Source: an uncultured Bacteroidota bacterium (GTDB taxonomy: Bacteria; Bacteroidota; Bacteroidia; Chitinophagales; Chitinophagaceae). From it: a stretch of DNA of 64,000 bases. Shown here in pieces: positions 48,188 through 56,191 of the stretch. The stretch lies in contig CAIVKC010000069.1 of NCBI GenBank assembly GCA_903906365.1, positions 62,001-126,000 of the forward strand. Reading direction: 5' to 3'. Every line of letters starts with the position of its first letter. Position 1 is the first letter of the stretch. The notes under the pieces are model-generated. The model saw only the letters and a program-made list of their open reading frames with translations, searched no databases and was not told where the DNA came from. A program made the position numbers and the translations under genes.

Positions 48188-50029
48188 TTATTTGCTGAAG
48201 ATAACCGTAAAAACAGACCCCCGGCCTTCCTCACTCTCACATTGTATGGTGCCGTTTAGTTCTTCGACAATGCGTTTCACTATGGCCAGGCCCAGGCCGG
48301 TGGAGGGTTCTCCTTCGGTGGAGTAGGATGAAATTTTTCCGTATTTTGAAAACAAATAAGGCAGTTCCTCCTTTTTTATTCCCACCCCTTCGTCCCTTAC
48401 AATGATGCTGATTTCGGCGGGTTGTTCCAGGACCTCCAATGCTACTTTTTTGCCGCGATGGGTAAACTTAATGGCATTGGACAGGAGGTTTTCGCAAATG
48501 CGGGAAAGCAGGTTGTGATCACTCAGCAGGTAAACCGGATGGTCTGGTAAAACCACCTCCAGGAGGATATCCTTCTTTTGAGCCAGATGCCTAAAGGTGT
48601 CGGCCACCGATCCAATACAACCATTCAATTCGATGTTTTCCAGGTTAAGACGGCTTCGGTTGGTCTGGGCCTTTTCCACGTCCAGTATACGGCGGATCAG
48701 GTTTTCTCCGTAAAGGGTGGCTTCCCGGATCCTTTTAACTGCCTTATGCTGCTCTTCATTGAGTTGACCCGCATCAGCCCCCAATACCTGGCTCCACATG
48801 CCGATACTGGCAAAGGGTGTCCCCAGGTCATGAGATACAATGCTGATCAGGGCGTTTTTTTCAAAATTAAGCTCCGCGAGTTTTTCATTTTGTTCCATGA
48901 TCAGCTTATTGGTAGACTGCAGTTCCCTGTTTGCATTGCGTTTGGTTATAAATCCCCAGGCAATAACAATCAGGATCAGCAGCAGGGCGATGGAAGTGAC
49001 CAGGGCCGTCCGGCTGCGGAATACCTGTTTATCGACCTCGGTCTGCAGCAGCAACTTTTCGTTTTCCCGCTGACGGGCATGATACTGTTCCTGGAGTTGC
49101 GCCACTTTCCGGGTGGTTTCACTATTGACCATCGAAGTATCCAGGTCATACCATTTCTGCTGATAATCGTAGGCTTTGGTGTAATCACCCTTTCGCTGGT
49201 AGAGTTTGGCTTCGATAGAATAACTTTCCGCCTCCTTGCTTTTTGCATGTAGTTCCCGGGCCATCGCAAGCGACATGTCCACATACTTGCGGGCAGAGTC
49301 GTAATGACCCATTTCAATGTAATTGTCTGCAATATTGAGACAGTCTATCCATAGATCTGCCATCTGGTCCGGCTTTTGGTGGCTGACATAATTTCTGAAA
49401 AAATAGGACAGCGCCACATCGTACTGCTTTTTGAAAAAATAGGTGTTTCCCAGGTTATTATACAGGGTGGATACATCCTCCGGCCTGGGATGGGTGAAGA
49501 CCTCCAGAACGGACAACCCCTTTTTGAGGAATACCAGGGCGCTGTCATGCATCTTGAGGTAATTGTACAGGGCGCCCAGGTTCGTGAACTTCTGGATCAT
49601 ATTGGCGGTATCATAGGCGTTGCTGACCGCCAGACTCTGCAGGTATACCTCCTTGGCCTGCACATACTCCTTCATCTCCGTATAAACAATGGCCAGATCC
49701 ACCAATTCCGCGGCTTCGTAATCCTTCCTTTTTAACTTTCTGGCCTGTTCGAGCGCCTGCAGGTAGTAATCGCTGGCTTTGCTGTAATCACTTTTGAACT
49801 CCTCACGCAAACCCTTCACGCGCAGCGCAAAATAATTCCCCGTTGGAAAATTAAGTCTTACCGATAATTTTGAAATATAGTCGCTGTAGTAATCAAGGGA
49901 GTCAATTTTTTCTTCTGAAAAATCCATACACCGTGTGTATATATTTTTCAGGTAATTGGTATCGGCCTGCGAAAAGCCAGGAAGGGAAATGCAGCAATAG
50001 AGTAATAAAAAAAATAACCTCACAGCCAT
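48188..50029 (-). CDS. TPR-containing sensor histidine kinase
   Basis: This kinase (613 residues from the start used here) begins with a signal sequence MAVRLFFLLLYCCISLPGFS, so the start is placed at 50029 rather than at the earlier in-frame ATG (50086), which would overlap the response regulator. A periplasmic array of about five TPR repeats (residues 60-330) leads to a membrane helix near 355-375, a coiled coil, the HisKA domain with VSHDLGTPFASI and a HATPase domain with NLLSNAIKFTHRG and GLGLAIVKRIV. It lies 34 bp after its likely partner response regulator. TPR sensors of this type are common in Bacteroidota; the signal is unknown. Confidence 0.92.
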   Translation of the reverse strand: MAVRLFFLLLYCCISLPGFSQADTNYLKNIYTRCMDFSEEKIDSLDYYSDYISKLSVRLNFPTGNYFALRVKGLREEFKSDYSKASDYYLQALEQARKLKRKDYEAAELVDLAIVYTEMKEYVQAKEVYLQSLAVSNAYDTANMIQKFTNLGALYNYLKMHDSALVFLKKGLSVLEVFTHPRPEDVSTLYNNLGNTYFFKKQYDVALSYFFRNYVSHQKPDQMADLWIDCLNIADNYIEMGHYDSARKYVDMSLAMARELHAKSKEAESYSIEAKLYQRKGDYTKAYDYQQKWYDLDTSMVNSETTRKVAQLQEQYHARQRENEKLLLQTEVDKQVFRSRTALVTSIALLLILIVIAWGFITKRNANRELQSTNKLIMEQNEKLAELNFEKNALISIVSHDLGTPFASIGMWSQVLGADAGQLNEEQHKAVKRIREATLYGENLIRRILDVEKAQTNRSRLNLENIELNGCIGSVADTFRHLAQKKDILLEVVLPDHPVYLLSDHNLLSRICENLLSNAIKFTHRGKKVALEVLEQPAEISIIVRDEGVGIKKEELPYLFSKYGKISSYSTEGEPSTGLGLAIVKRIVEELNGTIQCESEEGRGSVFTVIFSK

Positions 50030-50063
50030 TAAATTACTTGACCGGGGTAATTTAATAAAACTT

Positions 50064-50723
50064 CTAGTTGGAGGCGTCCAAATCAATGATTTTATATTTC
50101 AGGGCAAACTTTACCAGGCCTACCGTATTGTTTACGCCCAGCTTTGAAATGAGGTTCTTGCGATGGGTTTCTACCGTACTTACACTCAAAAAGAGCTGCG
50201 AGGCAATTTCGGCATTGCTGAACTCCCGGCAAATGAGTTTAAGCACCTCCTGCTCCCGCTTGGAGAGTATTTCGGTTATATGATTGCCCGAGATGGTTAT
50301 GCTGTTTCTGAAGTCTTCATCGGTATCTCCAATATTGATCTCCTTGCTGATGTAGGACTGACCGGAATTGATTTGGCGGAGGGCATGGTTCAACTCGTTA
50401 ATGGGGGCGTTTTTTAGGATGTAGCCCTGGATTCCATGCTTCATCAGTTTGTGAATATACCGGGTACCCCTGAGCAGAGTGAGGTAGGCGATCTTCTGGT
50501 CCGGCTTGATGCGCCTGATCTGTTTAAGCAGCTCCTCTTCCTCAACATCAGGCAGGTAAACATCCAGCAGCAGGATATCCACCTCCAGTTTTGGGAGTTG
50601 TTCCAGCAGGGAAGACCCGCTTAAAGCGGTTCCAACGACCTGAATGTTTTCTTGTTTGTTTAATAACAGTGCAAGGCCCTCCAGGTACATTTCATGATCG
50701 TCCGTCAAAAAAACTTTAATCAT
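50064..50723 (-). CDS. NarL/LuxR-type response regulator
   Basis: The 219 residues comprise a receiver domain with the acidic pair Asp8-Asp9, the phospho-acceptor Asp54 (LLLDVYLPD) and the conserved Lys in GYILKNA, followed by a LuxR-type helix-turn-helix (LSKREQEVLKLICREFSNAE to STVETHRKNLISKLG). It binds DNA when phosphorylated, most likely by the TPR kinase encoded 34 bp downstream. Target genes cannot be told; the TonB receptor and its companion lie next to the pair in the same direction and are candidates. Confidence 0.94.
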   Translation of the reverse strand: MIKVFLTDDHEMYLEGLALLLNKQENIQVVGTALSGSSLLEQLPKLEVDILLLDVYLPDVEEEELLKQIRRIKPDQKIAYLTLLRGTRYIHKLMKHGIQGYILKNAPINELNHALRQINSGQSYISKEINIGDTDEDFRNSITISGNHITEILSKREQEVLKLICREFSNAEIASQLFLSVSTVETHRKNLISKLGVNNTVGLVKFALKYKIIDLDASN

Positions 50724-50859
50724 GGTCCATATAGTTAGTTAATTCGATAAGGTACAGAATAACAGCAGACAGTGCTGGGCTTTATCGCATGACAAAGTAC
50801 AATCGCAGGAAGACTAAAATTACAAAATTTATTAATTAATTAGGGCCAAAAATTGGGTA

Positions 50860-52038
50860 TTAATCCAGATTTTCCAGTATTCCGGCAATACCCTGCCCCC
50901 CGCCTACACAGGCCGTAACAATGCCATATTTCTTATTGAGCCTTTTCATGTCATGGGTGATCTGAACGGACAGCTTAGCGCCTGTGCAGCCCAGGGGGTG
51001 TCCAAGGGCAATGGCTCCTCCATTAATATTAACCTTGGCGGGATCCAGTTCCAGTCCTCGTATTACCGCCAGAGATTGGGAAGCAAACGCTTCGTTGAGC
51101 TCAAACAGGTCAATCTGCCCCAGGTTCATGCCGGCCCGTTTCAGCACCCGGGGAACCGCTTCAATGGGGCCTATGCCCATAATGCGGGGATGTACCCCGG
51201 CACTGACGCAGGCCACCAGGCGGGAAATCGGCTTAAGCCCCAGTTCCTGCATCATTTTTTCTCCCATCACAATGACAAAGGATGCCCCATCACTGGTTTG
51301 AGATGAATTTCCCGCTGTAACGGAGCCTCCTGCGGCAAAAACCGGTTTTAACCTGGAAAGGGCCTCCAGGGAAGTATCTGCGCGCGGACCCTCATCGGTT
51401 TCCACGGTATAGGCCCGCTTTTGTTTCTTACCTCGTGCATCTACATATATCTCTTCGACTTTCACAGGCAGGATGCCTTTTTTGAAAAATCCGTTTTGGA
51501 TGGCATGAATGGCTTTTTGATGGGATTGATAGGAGAACTCGTCCTGGTCTTCCCGGCTGATCTGGTACTCTTTGGCCACGGCCTCTGCGGTCAGGCCCAT
51601 ACTCAGATAATAATCCGGCTCCTCGGTGGCAATGGAATAGGCGGGTACCGTTTTCCAGCCCGCTGTGGGCACCATACTCATGCTTTCCGTACCCCCGGCA
51701 ATAATACAGTCTGCCATCCCGGTCCTGATCTTGGCAGTGGCAATGGCGATGGTCTCCAGGCCGCTGGCACAATAGCGGTTAACCGTCATTCCCGGAGCAT
51801 GTATTCCCACCGCCCTGGCAGCAATAATGCGCCCGACCTGGAGACCCTGCTCCGCTTCGGGTACCGCATTGCCCACCAGGACATCATCGACTCGCAGGGG
51901 ATCAAGCTGGGGGACCGAGGAAAGAAGACCCCTGATCACCTCAACGGCCAGGTCATCCGGCCTAAAAAAACGAAGACCCCCCCGGCGGGATTTACCTACT
52001 GCGGTGCGGTAGCCGGCGATGATATAAGCTTCCTGCAT
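50860..52038 (-). CDS. Acetyl-CoA acyltransferase (thiolase)
   Basis: Thiolases cleave 3-ketoacyl-CoA with CoA or run the reverse condensation. From the start chosen (MQEAYIIAGYRTAVGK, 52038) the protein has 392 residues, the normal size. Catalytic residues are the Cys near residue 90 (NRYCASGLETIA), the His in ALGHPLGCTGAK near 350 and the Cys in TACVGGGQG near 380. It resembles FadA-type enzymes of fatty acid beta-oxidation rather than acetoacetyl-CoA thiolases, but no beta-oxidation partner is adjacent. An earlier in-frame ATG (52080) lies in the promoter region. A TTTG-N21-TATCTTTG promoter stands 52 bp upstream. Confidence 0.94.
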   Translation of the reverse strand: MQEAYIIAGYRTAVGKSRRGGLRFFRPDDLAVEVIRGLLSSVPQLDPLRVDDVLVGNAVPEAEQGLQVGRIIAARAVGIHAPGMTVNRYCASGLETIAIATAKIRTGMADCIIAGGTESMSMVPTAGWKTVPAYSIATEEPDYYLSMGLTAEAVAKEYQISREDQDEFSYQSHQKAIHAIQNGFFKKGILPVKVEEIYVDARGKKQKRAYTVETDEGPRADTSLEALSRLKPVFAAGGSVTAGNSSQTSDGASFVIVMGEKMMQELGLKPISRLVACVSAGVHPRIMGIGPIEAVPRVLKRAGMNLGQIDLFELNEAFASQSLAVIRGLELDPAKVNINGGAIALGHPLGCTGAKLSVQITHDMKRLNKKYGIVTACVGGGQGIAGILENLD

Positions 52039-52090
52039 ACATCTAAGATTTAATGAACAGCCAAAAGGTTGTCTATGCAACTTTCTATAC

Positions 52091-52123
52091 CAAAGATAAA
52101 ATTTTCAATCCACATCAGGCAAA
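52091..52123 (-). promoter_or_regulatory. Promoter of the thiolase gene
   Basis: On the minus strand TTTG (52123-52120) and TATCTTTG (52098-52091) are 21 bp apart, a good match to the Bacteroidota -33/-7 promoter. The leader to the start at 52038 would be about 45 nt. Confidence 0.65.
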
Positions 52124-52143
52124 AAACTATGTTTTAACTGATG

Positions 52144-52151
52144 TATCTTCG
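52144..52151 (+). promoter_or_regulatory. Candidate -7 promoter box of pyrD
   Basis: TATCTTCG, a variant of TAnnTTTG also seen before zapA and rny, ends 9 bp before the ATG at 52161. It lies inside the longer possible pyrD frame and so argues for the downstream start. Confidence 0.5.
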
Positions 52152-52160
52152 GGGCCCGTT

Positions 52161-53204
52161 ATGTATAAAATTATTCGTAATATATTATTTCTTTTTCCGG
52201 CTGAGCCTGTGCATCATTTCTCCATGACCCTGCTGAGCTGGGGATGCCGGACAGCGACCGGCAGAAAGTTTGTAAGCAGGTTTTTTTCCAAGGACTCTCC
52301 GGCGTATGAAAAAAAAGTTTTCGGGCTTGCTTTTCCCAACCCCATAGGGTTGGGAGCCGGCTTTGACAAGAACGCCCGTTACCTGAGGGAACTGGAAACC
52401 CTTGGTTTTGGTTTCGTGGAAATTGGCACCGTTACCCCGCTTGCGCAGCCTGGCAATGAAAAGCCAAGGCTTTTCCGTCTTCCAAAAGACAGGGCCCTCA
52501 TTAACAGGATGGGATTCAACAATGAGGGGGCCTTAGCCGTTGCACAGAGGCTTAGGCTATGGAAGGCACAGGGAAGCAGCCGGCTGGTCATAGGGGGCAA
52601 TATTGGCAAGAACAAACAGACCCCCAATGAGGAGGCCTGGAGGGATTATGAGCGTTGTTTTCTGGAGCTTACCGACTGCGTGGATTATTTTGTGGTAAAT
52701 GTCAGCTCCCCCAATACCCCCGGGTTGCGGGCACTCCAGGGAAAAGAATCCTTGAGAAAGATACTAACCCACCTGCAAGGGCTCAATGAATCACACCCGC
52801 CCAAAAAACCCCTCCTGTTAAAAATTGCCCCGGACCTGACTGCCCCCGAGGTGGATGATGTCATTGAACTGGCCGTGGAAATCAAACTGGATGGCCTGGT
52901 TGTTTCCAATACCACCGTCAGCCGGGACAACCTGCTCACCGACCCGGCCAAACTGGAACGTATTGGGGCGGGGGGGCTAAGCGGCGCACCCCTCCGGAAT
53001 AAATCCACCGAACTGGTAGGATACATACACCAAAAGACCGGTGGCAACATACCCATTATTGCTTCCGGAGGGGTCTTTACCCCGGAGGATGCCGTTGAGA
53101 AAATAGCAGCAGGGGCCTCCCTGTTGCAGGTATGGACAGGGTTTATTTATGAAGGTCCCGGTATTGTCAAAAAAATATTGTCAAAGGGGAAATTCCCATC
53201 CTGA
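52161..53204 (+). CDS. pyrD: Dihydroorotate dehydrogenase, quinone-dependent (class 2)
   Basis: PyrD oxidises dihydroorotate to orotate and passes the electrons to membrane quinone. The 347 residues from MYKIIRNILFLFPAEPVHHF include the N-terminal helical extension of class 2 enzymes, then GLGAGFDKNA, GTVTPLAQPGNEKPRLF, NRMGFNNEGA, the active-site stretch VVNVSSPNTPGLRALQ with the catalytic Ser, and the FMN phosphate loop ASGGVFTPEDA. The frame is open back to 52053, but the family N-terminus and the TATCTTCG box at 52144 support 52161. It is divergent from thiolase. Confidence 0.95.
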   Translation: MYKIIRNILFLFPAEPVHHFSMTLLSWGCRTATGRKFVSRFFSKDSPAYEKKVFGLAFPNPIGLGAGFDKNARYLRELETLGFGFVEIGTVTPLAQPGNEKPRLFRLPKDRALINRMGFNNEGALAVAQRLRLWKAQGSSRLVIGGNIGKNKQTPNEEAWRDYERCFLELTDCVDYFVVNVSSPNTPGLRALQGKESLRKILTHLQGLNESHPPKKPLLLKIAPDLTAPEVDDVIELAVEIKLDGLVVSNTTVSRDNLLTDPAKLERIGAGGLSGAPLRNKSTELVGYIHQKTGGNIPIIASGGVFTPEDAVEKIAAGASLLQVWTGFIYEGPGIVKKILSKGKFPS

Positions 53205-53258
53205 GATAAGTGACCTGAAAATAAATGAGACAGACTTTTCCCGGTTTTGGTCCCGTTT

Positions 53259-53966
53259 TTAGAAACCCGATAACAACACGGCCGCCACCATCCCGGCCGT
53301 TTCGGTTCTTAACCTGTTTTGACCCAGGCTGACAGGCTGGAAATGATGCCGGATGCAATAGTCAATTTCTTCCCGTGTAAAATCACCTTCAGGTCCGATC
53401 AAAATAATCCGGGATGTATCGGCGGGATTCAGGCAGGAAGACAGGGGATTTTTTTCTTCCTCCAGGCAATGGGCAATGAATTTACCATCCTCGGTACTTC
53501 TTTCTGCCAGTTCCTTTAGGGAAACCGCCTTTTGCAGGGTGGGCAGCCAGGCCTGCTGGGATTGCAGCATGGCGCTGATCATGATGTTTTTCATCCGATC
53601 CGGCCGAAACTGCTGCTTTTCGGTGCGTGTACAGATCAGGGGTATAATTTCCGTTATCCCGATTTCGGTGGCCTTTTCCAGAAACCACTCCATGCGTCCG
53701 GCATGTTTTATCAAAGAAATGGCGATGACCAGATTTCGGGTGCCCCTCGGGGTTAAACGGGTGCCGGTCACCCTGACCAGGGCCTTTTTTTTGGCCGCTT
53801 CCAGGATTTCGGCGGTCAGCACCGTACCCCTGCCATCGGTCAGGGAAAGGGCCTCCCCCGCCTGCATCCTCAGGACCTGTACCACATGCCTGGACGGCTC
53901 CTCGGGCAGGGTAATGGTCCCCTGGGGATGCGAAAGGTCTTCCAAATAAAAAAAAGGCAGTGGCAT
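53259..53966 (-). CDS. rsmE: 16S rRNA (uracil1498-N3)-methyltransferase
   Basis: RsmE methylates U1498 of 16S rRNA. The protein has an N-terminal PUA-like domain (HVVQVLRMQAGEALSLTDG) and a SPOUT-type knotted methyltransferase domain with MEWFLEKATEIGITEIIPL, SQQAWLPTL, ILIGPEGDFTREEI near residue 180 and SLGQNRLRTETAGMVA at the end. The family N-terminus MPLPFFYLEDL places the start at 53966, giving 235 residues; the open frame extends to 54032. Its stop converges with that of pyrD, 54 bp away. Confidence 0.95.
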   Translation of the reverse strand: MPLPFFYLEDLSHPQGTITLPEEPSRHVVQVLRMQAGEALSLTDGRGTVLTAEILEAAKKKALVRVTGTRLTPRGTRNLVIAISLIKHAGRMEWFLEKATEIGITEIIPLICTRTEKQQFRPDRMKNIMISAMLQSQQAWLPTLQKAVSLKELAERSTEDGKFIAHCLEEEKNPLSSCLNPADTSRIILIGPEGDFTREEIDYCIRHHFQPVSLGQNRLRTETAGMVAAVLLSGF

Positions 53967-54097
53967 ATAATAAGAAAAAATAGGAAAGATGCGGTTATTA
54001 TACAGACGCAGCAGGCGGGTCCTTAGATACACCTGGCTTTGAAGAAATGGATAAATTCAGCTCCGGCCCCTGCCCACCGGGCCGTGGCAGGATCTTA

Positions 54098-55654
54098 TCA
54101 GAATGGGGTTTCTTCCTCGTCCATGGGAAGGTCGTTCATCCGGCTTCCTGCCTGAATATAGAGTTTAGCCCCGCCCTCATCGTTGGGTACCGGCTTCCAG
54201 TTTCCTGCAGGCATACTGATTCCGCCAAAATCATCTTCCCCGTATTCAACAAATTTCTGAATATGCAGCAAAGCCCTCAGTTTGATGGTTTCCAGGGAGC
54301 CGTTTCGGTGTTTGGCAATTTTCACATGCGTCTCCCCCTTATTACTTTCACCGGATTCATTGGCGGTAATGCCGTAATACTCGGGCCTGTACAAAAACAT
54401 GACCATGTCTGCATCCTGCTCAATGGCTCCGGATTCACGCAGGTCACTGAGCTGGGGAATCTTCTCCCCTTCCTTCCTGGATTCAACGGCACGGCTCAAC
54501 TGACTCAGCGCTATGATGGGAACCTGCAATTCCTTGGCCAGCCCTTTCAGGTCCCTGGAAATCCGGCTGATTTCCTGCTCGCGGTTCCCGTTCTTGTTTT
54601 CAGAAGTTCCGCTCATCAGCTGGAGATAGTCAATGAGAATAATGCCGACATTGTGCTTGTTTTTCAAGCGACGACATTTGGCCCGCAGTTCAAAAATATT
54701 GAGGGCCGGTGTATCGTCAATGAAAATGGGTGCTTTGGAAAGCCGGTCAATTCCCTTTTTGTAAAGTTGTTTCATTTCATGCTCTACCAGACGGCCCCTG
54801 GCTATCTTCTCCATGAGTATTTCACTTTCGGCACTCAGAATTCTCTGTACCAGCTGCCCTGCGCTCATTTCCAGACTAAAGAAAGCAACTGCGGTCGGCT
54901 TGGTGGCATGGAGGGCCGCATTGCGGGCCAGGTTCAGGGCAAAAGCCGTCTTACCGACAGAAGGTCTGGCTGCCAGTACAATCAGGTCCGTGGGCTGCCA
55001 TCCGTAAGTGATTCGGTCCAGGGACGCAAAGCCGGTAGGCACCCCGGTAATATCCTCGTCCCGGTGACGCATATCCTCTATTCGCTGGATGGTTTTGACA
55101 AGCACGGTATCAATGGAGTCAAAGTTCTTGCGAAGATGGTTGTTGGTGATTTCAAACAGCTTGCTTTCCGCATCATCGAGCAGGTCAAATACATCGGTAC
55201 TGTCCTCATAGGCATCCCCGATGATTTCCCCGCTTATACGGATCAGTTCGCGTTGGATAAATTTTTGCAGTATGATCCTGGCATGTGTTTCGATATTAGC
55301 CGCCGAAACCACCGCGTTGGTAAGTTTGGTGACCAGATAAGGCCCGCCGATGATGCTGAGCTCCTCCCTGGTTCTGAGTTCCTCCACCACCGTGAGGATG
55401 TCAATAGGCTGGCTTTTTTGAGCCAAGCCCTGCATGGCCCGATAGATGCGCTGGTGGGAGTCTACATAAAAACACTCTGGTTTAAGTATTTCCACAACGG
55501 TATCAAAGGCGCTTTTCTCCAGCATGATGGCGCCCAGCACAGCCTCTTCCAGATCCTTGGCCTGGGGGGGTACTTTGCCATAGACCATCGTGCTCATGTC
55601 GATGGATGGTTTGCGCCTGAGTTTTCTGTCTTTGTTTAAATTAGTTAAATCCAT
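54098..55654 (-). CDS. dnaB: Replicative DNA helicase
   Basis: DnaB is the hexameric helicase that opens the replication fork. From the start chosen (MDLTNLNKDRKLRRKP, 55654) the protein has 518 residues: the N-terminal helical domain (PPQAKDLEEAVLGAIML), a linker, and the RecA-like ATPase with the P-loop AARPSVGKTAFALN near residue 230, ILIDYLQLMSG (Walker B) and SQLSRAVESR. A C-terminal extension of about 50 residues is acidic and not part of the core. No intein is present. A 530-codon open frame on the opposite strand covers almost the whole gene and is considered a shadow. Confidence 0.96.
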   Translation of the reverse strand: MDLTNLNKDRKLRRKPSIDMSTMVYGKVPPQAKDLEEAVLGAIMLEKSAFDTVVEILKPECFYVDSHQRIYRAMQGLAQKSQPIDILTVVEELRTREELSIIGGPYLVTKLTNAVVSAANIETHARIILQKFIQRELIRISGEIIGDAYEDSTDVFDLLDDAESKLFEITNNHLRKNFDSIDTVLVKTIQRIEDMRHRDEDITGVPTGFASLDRITYGWQPTDLIVLAARPSVGKTAFALNLARNAALHATKPTAVAFFSLEMSAGQLVQRILSAESEILMEKIARGRLVEHEMKQLYKKGIDRLSKAPIFIDDTPALNIFELRAKCRRLKNKHNVGIILIDYLQLMSGTSENKNGNREQEISRISRDLKGLAKELQVPIIALSQLSRAVESRKEGEKIPQLSDLRESGAIEQDADMVMFLYRPEYYGITANESGESNKGETHVKIAKHRNGSLETIKLRALLHIQKFVEYGEDDFGGISMPAGNWKPVPNDEGGAKLYIQAGSRMNDLPMDEEETPF

Positions 55655-56191
55655 GTCCTTATAGGTACAAAAAAATGAATAATCGGGTGTCAGGCTCATT
55701 CCGCCTGGTTCGGCCTTACCGGAACCGGTTTAAAAGTTCCCGGAAAAGGCCATTTTCGAGTATTTAACCAGAAAAAGGAGCCGCCCAAAGGGCAGGACCA
55801 GGTGCCTGGTGTTAAGAATTTGTTACTGCACTGTGAAGCCAATATTACCAGCGGCTGACAGGAGGGCGAATATAAAACGCAATTCCCCGTTCAAAACAAC
55901 TTTTCTTTTTTTATATTTTTCCTTTACTAATTCACAGAGTTATTGTATCAAATTTCCGACTTATACACAACCGGACCCCCTCTTTCCACAATTTAAAAAA
56001 GTTTTTCGCCTTTTTGAGGATTAAATGCACACCTGTTGTGCAGAAAGAATTCAGGGTTAAAATTTTGCCGGCATGCCGGGATTACCAGCAAAACACCATA
56101 AGCCGCGCCGAAATTACCCTTATAAACCATCCGGCCTCCCTTTAAAAAGGAGGCCGGGGATTTTTCCATATTATAAATTTTTAGATATAAA
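55655..56191. other. Spacer upstream of dnaB, AT-rich
   Basis: These 537 bp hold no convincing gene. The middle (55880-56020) is AT-rich and contains TTATACACA (55961-55969), a match to the TTATNCACA form of the DnaA box, and TTTCCACAA shortly after. A lone box near dnaB could be chance or a DnaA-regulated promoter; I see no cluster of boxes that would make an origin. The terminator-like hairpin at 56131-56157 lies at the right end. Confidence 0.5.
56131..56157 (-). terminator. Hairpin after the DUF6600 gene, likely terminator
   Basis: A 9-bp perfect GC-rich stem (CCGGCCTCC with GGAGGCCGG) with a 9-base loop lies 35 bp beyond the stop codon of the minus-strand gene. The T tract on that strand is weak (ATGGTTT), while the plus strand reads GGATTTTT, so it may act in either direction. 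Confidence 0.6.

Noticed and set aside
54047-55639. A 530-codon open frame on the plus strand opposite dnaB
   Set aside because: It mirrors dnaB almost exactly, its translation has no family resemblance and is a by-product of dnaB codon use, and DnaB motifs are complete on the minus strand.
55900-56030. Chromosomal origin near dnaB
   Set aside because: AT-rich with one DnaA-type box and one weak box only; no box cluster and no dnaA or dnaN nearby.
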